DNA from: Candidatus Scatomorpha stercorigallinarum
GTDB lineage: Bacteria > Bacillota_A > Clostridia > Oscillospirales > Oscillospiraceae
DNA length: 8,507 nucleotides
NCBI GenBank assembly: GCA_018713375.1
Contig: DVOV01000208.1
Coordinates: 1 to 8,507, forward strand
Direction: 5' to 3'
Both the position numbers and the translations under genes were made by a program. Each line of letters opens with the position of its first letter. Positions within the stretch are counted from its first letter, which is position 1. A model generated the notes under the pieces. The model searched no databases, was not told where the DNA came from, and worked only from the letters and a program-made list of their open reading frames with translations. This document shows, in pieces, positions 1 through 6,793 of this stretch.

Positions 1-32
1 GGGTGAACGCCGCCGTAATACTTAAAAGGCAT
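1..32 (-). CDS. rnfC: Partial N-terminus, probable RnfC (electron transport complex subunit C)
   Basis: Only the first ten or so codons lie in the window, reading leftward off the edge. They translate as MPFKYYGGVHP. An aromatic/basic lead followed by GGVHP is how RnfC/RsxC proteins begin. RnfC is the NADH-side, iron-sulfur subunit of the membrane Rnf complex, which couples ferredoxin:NAD+ electron transfer to ion pumping. The start at base 32 is chosen because an AGAGG ribosome binding site (41-45 on the complement) sits eight bases upstream; an in-frame ATG at 38 is too close to that site. A matching promoter lies at 64-92. The identification rests on eleven residues, so any other protein with this start is possible. 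The rest of an rnf operon would lie to the left. Confidence 0.5.
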   Translation of the reverse strand, partial: MPFKYYGGVH

Positions 33-63
33 GAGCATCACCTCTCATAATTTTGACTGCATC

Positions 64-92
64 ATAATAGCACAATTCGTCGAATGTGTCCA
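64..92 (-). promoter_or_regulatory. Sigma-A-type promoter for the leftward (rnfC-like) gene
   Basis: On the minus strand, TGGACA (bases 92-87) is followed by a 17-base spacer and TATTAT (69-64). Each hexamer matches the consensus at five of six positions. Transcription would start near base 57 and give a leader of about 25 bases carrying the AGAGG site. The promoter is inferred from sequence match only. Confidence 0.6.
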
Positions 93-258
93 GAGAATAT
101 GACGCCAAAAATGTCATTTTTGCGTGATTATTTCTTAACGAGCATGAGAAATCATTAACAATTGCAGGGCTATTGTTAGCAACTGGCAATTATGCGTCGT
201 TATAGGGGGAAACTGCACTTATATGCAATTTCCGCCCGGGCGGCCGCGGCGCGGTAAA
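93..258. other. AT-rich intergenic region with several inverted repeats, no gene seen
   Basis: This gap between two divergent genes is clearly AT-richer than the flanking coding DNA. Three dyads are visible. CAAAAATG-T-CATTTTTG (106-122) is a perfect 8-base palindrome with a one-base centre. TAACAAT-N9-ATTGTTA (156-178) is a 7-base inverted repeat. A longer imperfect stem pairs 205-217 with 224-237, with one mismatch and one bulge. None is followed by a T-run, so they look more like protein-binding sites or a structured segment than terminators. The only small reading frame noticed (111-158) has no ribosome binding site. Confidence 0.5.
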
Positions 259-270
259 AAAACTTCCGTC

Positions 271-299
271 TTAACAAGCGGGGCAAATTAGTGTAGAAT
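271..299 (+). promoter_or_regulatory. Sigma-A-type promoter for the GH2 gene
   Basis: TTAACA (271-276), a 17-base spacer and TAGAAT (294-299) each match the consensus at five of six positions. The expected start is near 306, giving a leader of about 52 bases. That leader contains a GC stem (311-319 with 324-334, CC bulge, CCCC loop) upstream of the GGAGGTG ribosome binding site at 347-353. Confidence 0.65.
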
Positions 300-358
300 A
301 AGCCTGCGCCCGGCGGCGCCCCCGCGCCCCGCCGGCACACTGAAACGGAGGTGCTCAC

Positions 359-2074
359 ATGCTCATCACCGAATGGGGCGAGGCCCTGGACCGCAGCGCG
401 CCGCTGCCCGAATACCCCCGGCCGCAGCTCGTGCGCGGCAGCTACCTCAACCTCAACGGCCCCTGGGAATACGCCTTCACGGCGGACATGAAAAAGCCCG
501 AGGAATACGCGGGCGAGATCGTCGTCCCCTTCTCCCCCGAGTCGCCGCTCTCCGGCGTGGGGCGCACGCTGCGCGCGGGGGAATACCTCTGGTACCGCCG
601 GCGCTTCACGCTGCCGGAGGGCTTCAACATCGGCCGCGTGCTGCTGCACTTCGGGGCCGTGGACCAGTCCGCGCGCGTCTGGGTGAACGGCCACGACGCC
701 GTGGCCCACACGGGCGGCTACCTGCCCTTTTCGGCGGACATCACCGAGCTGCTTGAGGACGGCGAGAACACGCTGCTGGTCCGCTGCGCGGACGACACGG
801 ACGAGAGCTGGCACACGCGCGGCAAGCAGAAAACGAAAAAGGGCGGCATCTGGTACACGCCGCTCTCCGGCATCTGGCAGACCGTCTGGTGCGAAAGCGT
901 GCCGGAGAACTATATAAAGCACCTCTTCATCACCCCCCACCTGGCCGACCGGGCCGTGGAGCTCTTCGTGGACGGCGAGGGCGAGTGCCGCGCCGAGATC
1001 GAGGGCGAGGAGTATGTGTTCCCCGCCGGGCAGCCGGCCGTGCTCGAGCTGCACGGGGAGATACGCGAGTGGACGCCGGAGCGCCCGGAGCTCTACGACC
1101 TGACGCTGACGCTGGGCGAGGACCGGGTGCGGAGCTATTTCGCCATGCGCTCCTTCGGCGTGGGGACGGACAGCGCCGGCGTCAAGCGGCTGCTGCTCAA
1201 CGGCAGACCATATTTCCACAACGGCGTGCTCGACCAGGGCTGGTGGCCGGACGGGCTCTACACCGCGCCCAGCGACGAGGCGCTGGCCTTCGATATCTCC
1301 GCCGCCAAGGCGATGGGCTTCAACATGCTGCGCAAGCACGTGAAAGTGGAGAGCGCCCGCTGGTACTACCACTGCGACCGCCTCGGCATGCTCGTCTGGC
1401 AGGACATGCCCAACGGCGGCGGGAAATACAACGCCCTCACCGTCTCCGCCCCCCTGCTCACGGGCGCGCACACGCGCGACGACAAATACGCCCGCTTCGG
1501 CCGCAAGAGCGAGCGCGGCCGCCGCGAGTTCACCGCCGAGCTGCGGGAGATGGTCACCGCGCTCTACAACTGCCCCTGCATCGCCATGTGGGTGCCCTTC
1601 AACGAGGGCTGGGGCCAGTTCGACGCCGAGGAGAACGTCAGGGCCATCCTCTCCATCGACGACACGCGCACCATCGACCACGCCAGCGGCTGGCACGACC
1701 AGGGCATCGGCGAGATAAAGAGCATACACCTCTATTTCGACGACTACCGCTACGCGCCGGACAAGCTGGGCCGCTGCGTGGTGCTCAGCGAGTTCGGCGG
1801 CTACACCTGCGCCATCGAGGGCCATTCGGCGGAGGGCAAGCCCTTCGGCTACAAGAAATTCAAGGCCCCCGCCGAGCTCCGCGCCGGGCTGGTCGTGCTC
1901 TACGACGGGCAGATACGCCCCGCCGTGCGCGACGGGCTCTCCGCCGCCGTCTATACCCAGCTGACGGACGTGGAAAACGAGCTCAACGGCCTTATCACCT
2001 ATGACCGCCGCGTGCTCAAACTCGCGCCGGAGGCCGTGGAGCGCACCGTGCGGATGCCCGCTCTCCGTCCCTGA
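359..2074 (+). CDS. Glycoside hydrolase family 2 protein (beta-glycosidase), cytosolic
   Basis: A 571-residue retaining glycosidase of the beta-galactosidase/beta-glucuronidase superfamily. The N-terminal sugar-binding jelly roll (about 1-180) has the LNGPWEY start and the VWVNG..GGYLPFSADIT segment typical of GH2. A short Ig-like linker domain (about 185-265) and a TIM barrel (about 270-570) follow. The family acid/base glutamate is E416 in WVPFNEGWGQF and the nucleophile is most likely E478 in VLSEFGG. There is no signal peptide, so it should act on imported oligosaccharides or glycosides. The ATG is preceded by GGAGGTG with five bases between, and by the promoter at 271-299. It is shorter than LacZ and ends soon after the barrel. 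The substrate cannot be named from sequence, and no sugar transporter is adjacent to help. It appears monocistronic, since glyA has its own promoter. Confidence 0.9.
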   Translation: MLITEWGEALDRSAPLPEYPRPQLVRGSYLNLNGPWEYAFTADMKKPEEYAGEIVVPFSPESPLSGVGRTLRAGEYLWYRRRFTLPEGFNIGRVLLHFGAVDQSARVWVNGHDAVAHTGGYLPFSADITELLEDGENTLLVRCADDTDESWHTRGKQKTKKGGIWYTPLSGIWQTVWCESVPENYIKHLFITPHLADRAVELFVDGEGECRAEIEGEEYVFPAGQPAVLELHGEIREWTPERPELYDLTLTLGEDRVRSYFAMRSFGVGTDSAGVKRLLLNGRPYFHNGVLDQGWWPDGLYTAPSDEALAFDISAAKAMGFNMLRKHVKVESARWYYHCDRLGMLVWQDMPNGGGKYNALTVSAPLLTGAHTRDDKYARFGRKSERGRREFTAELREMVTALYNCPCIAMWVPFNEGWGQFDAEENVRAILSIDDTRTIDHASGWHDQGIGEIKSIHLYFDDYRYAPDKLGRCVVLSEFGGYTCAIEGHSAEGKPFGYKKFKAPAELRAGLVVLYDGQIRPAVRDGLSAAVYTQLTDVENELNGLITYDRRVLKLAPEAVERTVRMPALRP

Positions 2075-2083
2075 CGGAAGTTT
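2064..2083 (+). terminator. Weak hairpin at the end of the GH2 gene
   Basis: TCCGTC (2064-2069) and GACGGA (2073-2078) form a six-pair stem with a CCT loop that includes part of the stop codon. Only AGTTT follows. This could be a poor terminator, but the T-run is too short to be convincing. Confidence 0.25.
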
Positions 2084-2131
2084 GCACACACAGCGCGGAC
2101 ATTTCGGCCGGTAATTCGTGAAAGTTACGCC

Positions 2132-2161
2132 TTGCGGCCGCCGCGCATGTGATGGTATAAT
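2132..2161 (+). promoter_or_regulatory. Extended -10 promoter for glyA
   Basis: TATAAT (2156-2161) is a perfect -10 hexamer preceded by TGG, which gives an extended -10. A weak -35, TTGCGG (2132-2137), lies 18 bases upstream. The start would be near 2168, leaving an AT-rich leader of about 64 bases. No THF or glycine riboswitch fold was recognised in that short leader. Confidence 0.7.
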
Positions 2162-2231
2162 GTCGGCGTGTTTTCGCAAAACTTACAAAAACATAAAATA
2201 AAAATACGGGTCGAGGAGTTGTGACACAGAC

Positions 2232-3476
2232 ATGAACTATGAAAACCTGCGCCGCGAGGACGAGGAGATCTTCTCCGCCATGGCCAAGGAGCTGCAGCGC
2301 CAGCGGGACCACATCGAGCTCATCGCCAGCGAGAATTTCACCTCCCCCGCTGTGATGGAGGCCACGGGCAGCCACCTGACGAACAAGTACGCCGAGGGCT
2401 ACCCCGGCAGGCGCTTCTACGGCGGCTGCGAATATGTGGACGTGGTGGAGGACATCGCCCGCGAGCGGGCCAAGCAGCTCTTCGGCGCCGAGCACGCCAA
2501 CGTGCAGCCCCACTCCGGTTCGCAGGCCAACGTCGCCGTCTATCTGGCGCTCTGCAAGCCCGGCGACGTGATCATGGGCATGGACCTCTCCTGCGGCGGG
2601 CACCTGACGCACGGCTCCAAGGCCTCCATCACCGGCAAGTACTTCGACGTGCACGGCTACGGCGTGGACCGCGAGACGGAGCTCATCGACTACGACGAGA
2701 TGCGCCGCATGGCGCTCGAGCTGCGCCCGAAGATGATAATCTCCGGCGCGAGCGCCTATTCGCGCATAATAGACTGGAAGCGCATACGCGAGATATGCGA
2801 CGAGGTCGGTGCCTACATGTTCGTGGACATGGCGCACATCGGCGGCCTGGTGGCCGCGGGCGCGCACCCCTCCCCCGTCCCCTATGCGGACGTTGTCACG
2901 ACGACCACCCACAAGACCCTGCGCGGCCCCCGCGGCGCCGTCATCCTCTGCAAAGCCGACCTGGCGAAGAAGATCGACTCCGCCATCTTCCCCGGCAGCC
3001 AGGGCGGCCCGCTGATGCACGTCGTGGCCGCCAAGGCCGTGTGCTTTAAAGAGGCCATGAGCCAGGAATTCAAGGACTACCAGTTCCAGGTGGTGAAAAA
3101 CGCCAAGGCCCTGGCGGAGACGCTCGCCGCCGGCGGCGTGCGCCTGGTCTCCGGCGGCACGGACAACCACCTGATGCTGGCCGACGTGATGAGCATGGGC
3201 GTCACCGGCCGCGACATGCAGGAGCTGCTGGACCGCGCGAACATCACCGCCAACAAGAACGCCATCCCCTTCGACGAGCAGCCGCCGCACCTCGGCAGCG
3301 GCGTGCGCTTCGGCTCTCCCGCCTCCACCTCGCGCGGGATGAAGGAGGACGAGTTCCGCCAGATCGGCGGGCTGATACTGCGCCTGATGCGCGAGCGGGA
3401 CGCCGCCGTGCCCGCTGTGCGCGAGGAGGTCCTCGCCCTCTGCGAGCGCTTCCCGCTTTACGAGAACGTCATCTGA
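2232..3476 (+). CDS. glyA: Serine hydroxymethyltransferase
   Basis: A 414-residue PLP enzyme of fold type I that interconverts serine plus tetrahydrofolate with glycine plus 5,10-methylene-tetrahydrofolate, the main entry of one-carbon units. The family signatures are all present: [13 protein letters not shown] near 27-39, [15 protein letters not shown] near 51-65, QPHSGSQAN near 92-100, [10 protein letters not shown] with D199 and H202, and [13 protein letters not shown] with the Schiff-base lysine K228. Length and ends match bacterial GlyA. The start is ATG 2232. AGGAG (2214-2218) lies 13 bases upstream, a longer gap than usual, but the intervening GTG and TTG are out of frame or hit a stop. 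The gene has its own promoter and a strong terminator, so it is probably transcribed alone. Confidence 0.98.
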   Translation: MNYENLRREDEEIFSAMAKELQRQRDHIELIASENFTSPAVMEATGSHLTNKYAEGYPGRRFYGGCEYVDVVEDIARERAKQLFGAEHANVQPHSGSQANVAVYLALCKPGDVIMGMDLSCGGHLTHGSKASITGKYFDVHGYGVDRETELIDYDEMRRMALELRPKMIISGASAYSRIIDWKRIREICDEVGAYMFVDMAHIGGLVAAGAHPSPVPYADVVTTTTHKTLRGPRGAVILCKADLAKKIDSAIFPGSQGGPLMHVVAAKAVCFKEAMSQEFKDYQFQVVKNAKALAETLAAGGVRLVSGGTDNHLMLADVMSMGVTGRDMQELLDRANITANKNAIPFDEQPPHLGSGVRFGSPASTSRGMKEDEFRQIGGLILRLMRERDAAVPAVREEVLALCERFPLYENVI

Positions 3477-3485
3477 GGAAACACC

Positions 3486-3515
3486 GGGGGAGAGCGCGGC
3501 TCTCCCCCCTTTTTT
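3486..3515 (+). terminator. Strong rho-independent terminator of glyA
   Basis: GGGGGAGAGC (3486-3495) pairs perfectly with GCTCTCCCCC (3499-3508) across a GCG loop. One C and six T residues (3510-3515) follow, a textbook intrinsic terminator ten bases past the glyA stop codon. Confidence 0.93.
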
Positions 3516-3539
3516 ATCATCCCCGCGCCGGGCGCGGGG
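3515..3539 (+). promoter_or_regulatory. Leader of the two-component operon: possible -10 and GC hairpin
   Basis: Only 37 bases separate the glyA terminator from the response-regulator start. TATCAT (3515-3520) resembles a -10 but overlaps the terminator T-run, and the expected -35 position is GC-rich and unlike the consensus. CCCCGCGC (3521-3528) then pairs with GCGCGGGG (3532-3539) just upstream of the ribosome binding site at 3543-3549. How this operon is started is therefore unclear: a weak promoter here, or read-through from glyA. Confidence 0.3.
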
Positions 3540-3552
3540 CGCGGAGGTGCAC

Positions 3553-4245
3553 ATGTACAGGATCTTTCTGGTGGAGGACGACGCCGTCATCGCCGCGGCG
3601 GTGAAGCGGCACCTGGAGGGCTGGGGCTGCGAAGTGGTCTGCGCGGAGGACTTCGCGCATGTGCTCGCGGAGTTCGAGCGCTGCTCGCCGCAGCTGGTGC
3701 TGCTGGACATCTCCCTCCCCTTCTATAACGGCTACCACTGGTGCAGCGAGATACGCCGCGTCTCCGCCGTGCCGGTCATCTTCATCTCCGGCGCGGCGGA
3801 CAGCATGAACATCGTGATGGCCATGAACATGGGCGCGGACGACTTCATCGCCAAGCCCTTCGACCTGGACGTGCTGACGGCGAAGATACAGGCCCTGCTG
3901 CGCCGCGCCTACGGCCTCAGCGAGCCGAAGCACGTCCTCGAGCGCGGCGGCGCGCTGCTGGACATGTCCGCGGGCACGCTCTCCGCCGGCGGCGGCAGCG
4001 TGGAGCTGACGAAAAACGAGCTGCGCATCCTGAAAACGCTGATGGAGAGCCGCGGCGTCGTCAGCCGCGACGAGCTGATGCTCAGCCTCTGGAAAACGGA
4101 CAGCTTCGTGGACGAGAACACGCTCACCGTGAACGTCGGCCGCCTGCGGCGCAAGCTGGAGGGCATCGGCCTTTCCGACTTCATCAAGACCAAAAAGGGG
4201 CTCGGCTACTTCATCGAAGACGGCGGCGCCCACACGGGAGGTTGA
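3553..4245 (+). CDS. BceR-type response regulator (OmpR/PhoB family)
   Basis: A 230-residue DNA-binding response regulator. The receiver domain (about 1-120) has the acidic pocket E8-D9-D10, phospho-acceptor D52 in LVLLDISLP, S79 and K101 in the ADDFIAKPF motif. A winged helix (about 130-222) follows, with SVELTKNELRILK and the NTLTVNVGRLRRKL recognition region. The wording GADDFIAKPFDLDVL.AKIQALLRR and SVELTKNE is that of BceR-like regulators, which control resistance to cell-wall-active peptides. ATG 3553 is preferred over the in-frame GTG at 3547 because that GTG is part of the GGAGGTG ribosome binding site (3543-3549). It is followed three bases later by the CrcB relic and then by its kinase. 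Its target promoters are not visible here. Confidence 0.93.
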   Translation: MYRIFLVEDDAVIAAAVKRHLEGWGCEVVCAEDFAHVLAEFERCSPQLVLLDISLPFYNGYHWCSEIRRVSAVPVIFISGAADSMNIVMAMNMGADDFIAKPFDLDVLTAKIQALLRRAYGLSEPKHVLERGGALLDMSAGTLSAGGGSVELTKNELRILKTLMESRGVVSRDELMLSLWKTDSFVDENTLTVNVGRLRRKLEGIGLSDFIKTKKGLGYFIEDGGAHTGG

Positions 4246-4248
4246 ACC

Positions 4249-4473
4249 ATGCTGGACTGCATCGCCGCCGGTCCCGGCGGCTTCACCGGCTCCGTGCTGC
4301 TCTTTGCGCGCGTGGGCCTCTGCGGCGGCTTCACCGCCTTCTCCGCCTTCTCGCTGGAGACCTTTGAGCTGCTGCGCGCCGGCCATTACGGCATGGCCGC
4401 GCTCTACGCCGTGCTCAGCGCCGCGCTCTGCGTCCTCGCCGTGCTGCTGGCGCAGCTGCCGGTGAAGCCATGA
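4249..4473 (+). CDS. crcB: Internally deleted CrcB/Fluc fluoride channel-like small membrane protein
   Basis: A 74-residue protein. Residues 24 onward (GLCGGFTAFSAFSLETFELL, then a hydrophobic helix at about 51-69) match the C-terminal half of CrcB fluoride exporters, including the broken helix and its two phenylalanines (GGFTTFSTFS in the family, here TAFSAF). Residues 1-16 resemble the CrcB N-terminus (the family pattern is a start of ML..IAxGxGGxxGSV). About 50 residues of the middle, covering the conserved Arg and Asn region and the second helix, are absent, compared with the usual 120-130. The frame is open, with a good GGGAGG site (4236-4241) seven bases before the ATG. Its stop overlaps the kinase start as ATGA. 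It is unlikely to form a working four-helix fluoride pore. It may be a relic kept for translational coupling, or a repurposed small membrane protein. The homology is clear; the current role is unknown. Confidence 0.78.
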   Translation: MLDCIAAGPGGFTGSVLLFARVGLCGGFTAFSAFSLETFELLRAGHYGMAALYAVLSAALCVLAVLLAQLPVKP

Positions 4474-5462
4474 GCGCCCTCGCCTATCTGCGGCGGCACT
4501 GGAAGATCGTGCTGCTCTTCGCCGCCTTCACCGGCATTTTCGCGCTGGTGTTCTCGCTCTACGACCTGCCCGTGGAGGCGGTGGCCTACGCCGCCGCGCT
4601 CTGCCTGGCCGTGGGCGCGGTGATGTTCCTCCTCGGCTTCCTGCGCTGGCGGGCGCGCCTGCGCGCGCTGGAGGCCATGCGCAGGACCGTCACCGTCTCG
4701 CTGGACGGCCTGCCCGCCCCCGGCGGGCGCGCGGAGTCCGATTACCAGGAGCTTTTGCGCATCCTGCGCGCCGAGCTCGCGCGCACGGAGGCCGCCGCCG
4801 CCCGCGAGCGGCGCGAGGCGGAGGACTACTACACGCTCTGGGCGCACCAGATCAAAACGCCCATCGCCGCGCTGCGGCTGCTGCTGCAGTCCGGCGGGGC
4901 GGACAGCGGCGCGCTCACGGCGGAGGTGCTGCGCATCGAGGGCTATGTGGAGATGGCGCTGGGCTATGTGCGCCTGGAGGGCGGGAGCGACTTCGTCTTG
5001 CGCTCGTGCGACCTCGACGAGGTCGTGCGCGGCTGCCTGCGCAAGTACGCGCCGCTCTTCATCCTCAAAAAACTGCCGCTCGACTTCCGCGAGACGGGCC
5101 TCACCGTGCTCTCGGACGAAAAGTGGCTGGCCTTCGTGATCGAGCAGCTGCTCGCCAACGCCCTCAAATACACCCGCGCGGGGCATGTGGCCGTCTACGC
5201 CGAGGGCCGCGCGCTGATCGTCGAGGACACGGGCATCGGCATCGCGCCGGAGGACCTGCCGCGCGTTTTCGAGCGCGGCTTCACCGGCTACAACGGCCGC
5301 GAGGACAAAAAGTCCACCGGCCTCGGCCTCTACCTCTGCTCGCGCGTCTGCCACAAGCTGGGGCACCGGCTCACCCTCGTCTCCGAGCCCGCCCGCGGCA
5401 CCCGCGCCCGCCTCTTCTTCCCCACCGGCCCGTATCCGGAGGCGCCGGGCGGCGGGCAATGA
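4470..5462 (+). CDS. BceS-type intramembrane-sensing histidine kinase
   Basis: A 330-residue sensor kinase. Two membrane helices (about 13-30 and 37-58) enclose only a handful of external residues, so there is no extracellular sensor domain, which defines the intramembrane-sensing class. The H-box is LWAHQIKTPIAALRL with H126. The ATPase domain has the N-box EQLLANALKYT (N230), G1 EDTGIGIAP (D253), the F-box region FERGFTGYNGR and G2 STGLGLYL (about 282-289). BceS kinases normally sense peptide antibiotics through a partner BceAB ABC transporter, but no transporter follows: a terminator begins nine bases after the stop. The start ATG overlaps the preceding stop codon (ATGA), and the upstream GGTGAAG is a poor ribosome site, so its translation probably depends on the small crcB-like frame. 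Confidence 0.93.
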   Translation: MSALAYLRRHWKIVLLFAAFTGIFALVFSLYDLPVEAVAYAAALCLAVGAVMFLLGFLRWRARLRALEAMRRTVTVSLDGLPAPGGRAESDYQELLRILRAELARTEAAAARERREAEDYYTLWAHQIKTPIAALRLLLQSGGADSGALTAEVLRIEGYVEMALGYVRLEGGSDFVLRSCDLDEVVRGCLRKYAPLFILKKLPLDFRETGLTVLSDEKWLAFVIEQLLANALKYTRAGHVAVYAEGRALIVEDTGIGIAPEDLPRVFERGFTGYNGREDKKSTGLGLYLCSRVCHKLGHRLTLVSEPARGTRARLFFPTGPYPEAPGGGQ

Positions 5463-5470
5463 TCGCAGGC

Positions 5471-5506
5471 AAAAGACCCGCGGGGCATGCGCCCCGCGGG
5501 TCTTTT
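5471..5506. terminator. Bidirectional terminator between convergent kinase and peptidase genes
   Basis: AAAAGACCCGCGGGGC (5471-5486) and its exact reverse complement (5491-5506) flank an ATGC loop, a perfect 16-base inverted repeat with A4 on one side and T4 on the other. It can terminate the kinase operon rightward and the M23 gene leftward. Confidence 0.92.
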
Positions 5507-5510
5507 ATCC

Positions 5511-5527
5511 CGGCCCCGGAGGGGCCG
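5511..5527. terminator. Second GC hairpin after the peptidase stop codon
   Basis: CGGCCCC (5511-5517) pairs with GGGGCCG (5521-5527) around GGA. For leftward transcription this stem comes first, followed by the stronger terminator at 5471-5506. It has no T-run of its own and is probably an accessory or mRNA-protecting hairpin. Confidence 0.4.
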
Positions 5528-5531
5528 CTGT

Positions 5532-6728
5532 TCATCCGCCGATGCTGAAGTACTGCATCGGGTCCACCGTGGCGCCGTTTATCCTCACCTCGAAGTGCAG
5601 GTGCGGGCCGGTGGACATGCCCGTGGAGCCGACATAGCCGATGGTGTCGCCCTGCGTCACCGTCTGGCCGTAGCTGCAGTTGTAGGCGCTCATGTGGGCG
5701 TAGAGCGTCACCCGCCCGCCGCCGTGGTTTATCATCACGCAGTTGCCGTAGCCGCCGTTCCAGCCGCAGTAGCTGACCACGCCGCTGTCCGCGGCGATGA
5801 TGGACGTGCCGCTGGGCGCGCCGATGTCCTGCCCGGAGTGGAAGCGCATATAGCCGAGGATGGGGTGCATCCGGTAGCCGTAGGTGCGCGTGCCCGGGGT
5901 GTAGCCCGGCAGGGGCCAGATGTAGGTGCCCGTGCTCTTGATGTTCTTGGCGGCCTCCTGGCGCTCGAAGTCGGCTATCATCTGCTGGATGTCCGCTTCC
6001 AGCGCCTCCTCCTGGGCCACGACCTCCAGGAAGAGCTCGGTATTGGTCTGTATCTCCTCCTCCAGCTGGACGATGAGCTGGTTTGCCTCCTCGATGCGCT
6101 CTTCCAGCTCGGCGCGCTCGCTCTCATACTCGGCGCTGCGCTCCTCCAGCTCGCCGAGCAGCGCGGCGTATTCGGACTGTATCTCCTCGCTCTGCTCGCG
6201 GGCGGCAGTGTACTGGTCGTAGATGCGCCGGTCGGCCTCCATGACTTCGCCTATCATGTCGAGGTTGCTTATCAGCTCGCCGAGGCTGGACGAGCCGAAG
6301 ATGATGGCCAGATATGTATAGTTCCCGTCCTCCTCCAGCGCGCGCACGTGGCGCTTATAGGCGGCGAGCTGCTCCGTCTCCGCGCTGGTGGCCATCTCCA
6401 CCTCGCGCTGCTTCTGGCTGACGAGCGTGCCGTAGAGCTCGAGCTGCTCGTCGATGAGCTCCAGCTCCTGGCGGTAGAGCTCGTTCTGCGCGTCGAGGGC
6501 GTATTTCTGCTCCAGCAGGCTGTCCTGCTCGCCCTTGAGCTCGTCGATGCCGGCCTGCATCTCCTCGCGCTGGGCCCTGATCTCGTCGCGCTCGGCCTCC
6601 AGCGCGTCTATCTGCGCCTCCGTTATCTCCGCGCTCGCGGCGGTGGAAAGCGCCGGCAGCATCGGCGCGGCGCAGAGCAGCGCCAGCATCAGCGCCAGCG
6701 CCCTGCGTGTAAAGCTGCGCTTTTTCAT
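5532..6728 (-). CDS. Secreted coiled-coil M23 family peptidase (EnvC/PcsB-like murein hydrolase or activator)
   Basis: A 398-residue exported protein. It opens with a signal peptide: basic MKKRSFTRR, a hydrophobic core, and probable cleavage after ASA at residue 33. Long glutamate-rich coiled coils (about 36-125 and 165-262) flank a PcsB-type segment, YLAIIFGSSSLGELISNLDMI, near 137-157. The C-terminal LytM/M23 domain (about 266-398) keeps the zinc ligands H297 and D301 in HSGQD and H378 in HLHFE, plus H345 in YAHMS, so it should be an active endopeptidase cutting peptidoglycan cross-bridges. Such coiled-coil proteins often work with FtsEX at division, but no ftsEX is nearby. ATG 6728 is chosen because ACCTCC on the plus strand (6739-6744, GGAGGT on the mRNA) is ten bases upstream. 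A longer in-frame start at 6776 would lie upstream of the -10 box. It is transcribed from the promoter at 6765-6793. Confidence 0.93.
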   Translation of the reverse strand: MKKRSFTRRALALMLALLCAAPMLPALSTAASAEITEAQIDALEAERDEIRAQREEMQAGIDELKGEQDSLLEQKYALDAQNELYRQELELIDEQLELYGTLVSQKQREVEMATSAETEQLAAYKRHVRALEEDGNYTYLAIIFGSSSLGELISNLDMIGEVMEADRRIYDQYTAAREQSEEIQSEYAALLGELEERSAEYESERAELEERIEEANQLIVQLEEEIQTNTELFLEVVAQEEALEADIQQMIADFERQEAAKNIKSTGTYIWPLPGYTPGTRTYGYRMHPILGYMRFHSGQDIGAPSGTSIIAADSGVVSYCGWNGGYGNCVMINHGGGRVTLYAHMSAYNCSYGQTVTQGDTIGYVGSTGMSTGPHLHFEVRINGATVDPMQYFSIGG

Positions 6729-6764
6729 ATGGTCCGGGACCTCCGTTGCTGTGGATTCGTTGAC

Positions 6765-6793
6765 ATAATAACTCATACTGCGGCAGATTTCAA
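6765..6793 (-). promoter_or_regulatory. Sigma-A-type promoter of the M23 peptidase gene
   Basis: On the minus strand, TTGAAA (6793-6788) is followed by a 17-base spacer and TATTAT (6770-6765). Transcription should begin near 6758, about 30 bases before the ATG. The -35 overlaps the left arm of the inverted repeat at 6780-6816. Confidence 0.72.

Noticed and set aside
111..158. 15-residue open frame in the upstream gap
   Set aside because: There is no ribosome binding site, and it overlaps two inverted repeats.
260..2083. 11-base inverted repeats (AAACTTCCGTC at 260-270, GACGGAAGTTT at 2073-2083) flanking the GH2 gene, as if a mobile cassette
   Set aside because: The match is short and several 11-base pairs are expected by chance in a window this size. 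One arm is explained by the hairpin at the stop codon, and there is no target duplication or transposase.
200..2179. A 659-codon open frame on the minus strand over the GH2 gene
   Set aside because: It is a shadow of a GC-rich gene: composition is dominated by A, V, G and R, it has no ribosome site, and the plus frame has full GH2 motifs.
2162..2231. THF or glycine riboswitch before glyA
   Set aside because: The leader is about 64 bases, AT-rich and without recognisable conserved elements.
3547..3552. GTG start two codons upstream for the response regulator
   Set aside because: This GTG is part of the GGAGGTG ribosome binding site; ATG 3553 gives proper spacing and the usual BceR start.
4200..4248. 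Fluoride (crcB) riboswitch before the crcB fragment
   Set aside because: The fragment starts three bases after the regulator stop codon, so the upstream DNA is coding sequence with no riboswitch motif seen.
6729..6776. Longer N-terminus for the M23 peptidase starting at 6776
   Set aside because: It would contain the -10 box of its own promoter, has no ribosome site, and would bury the signal peptide.
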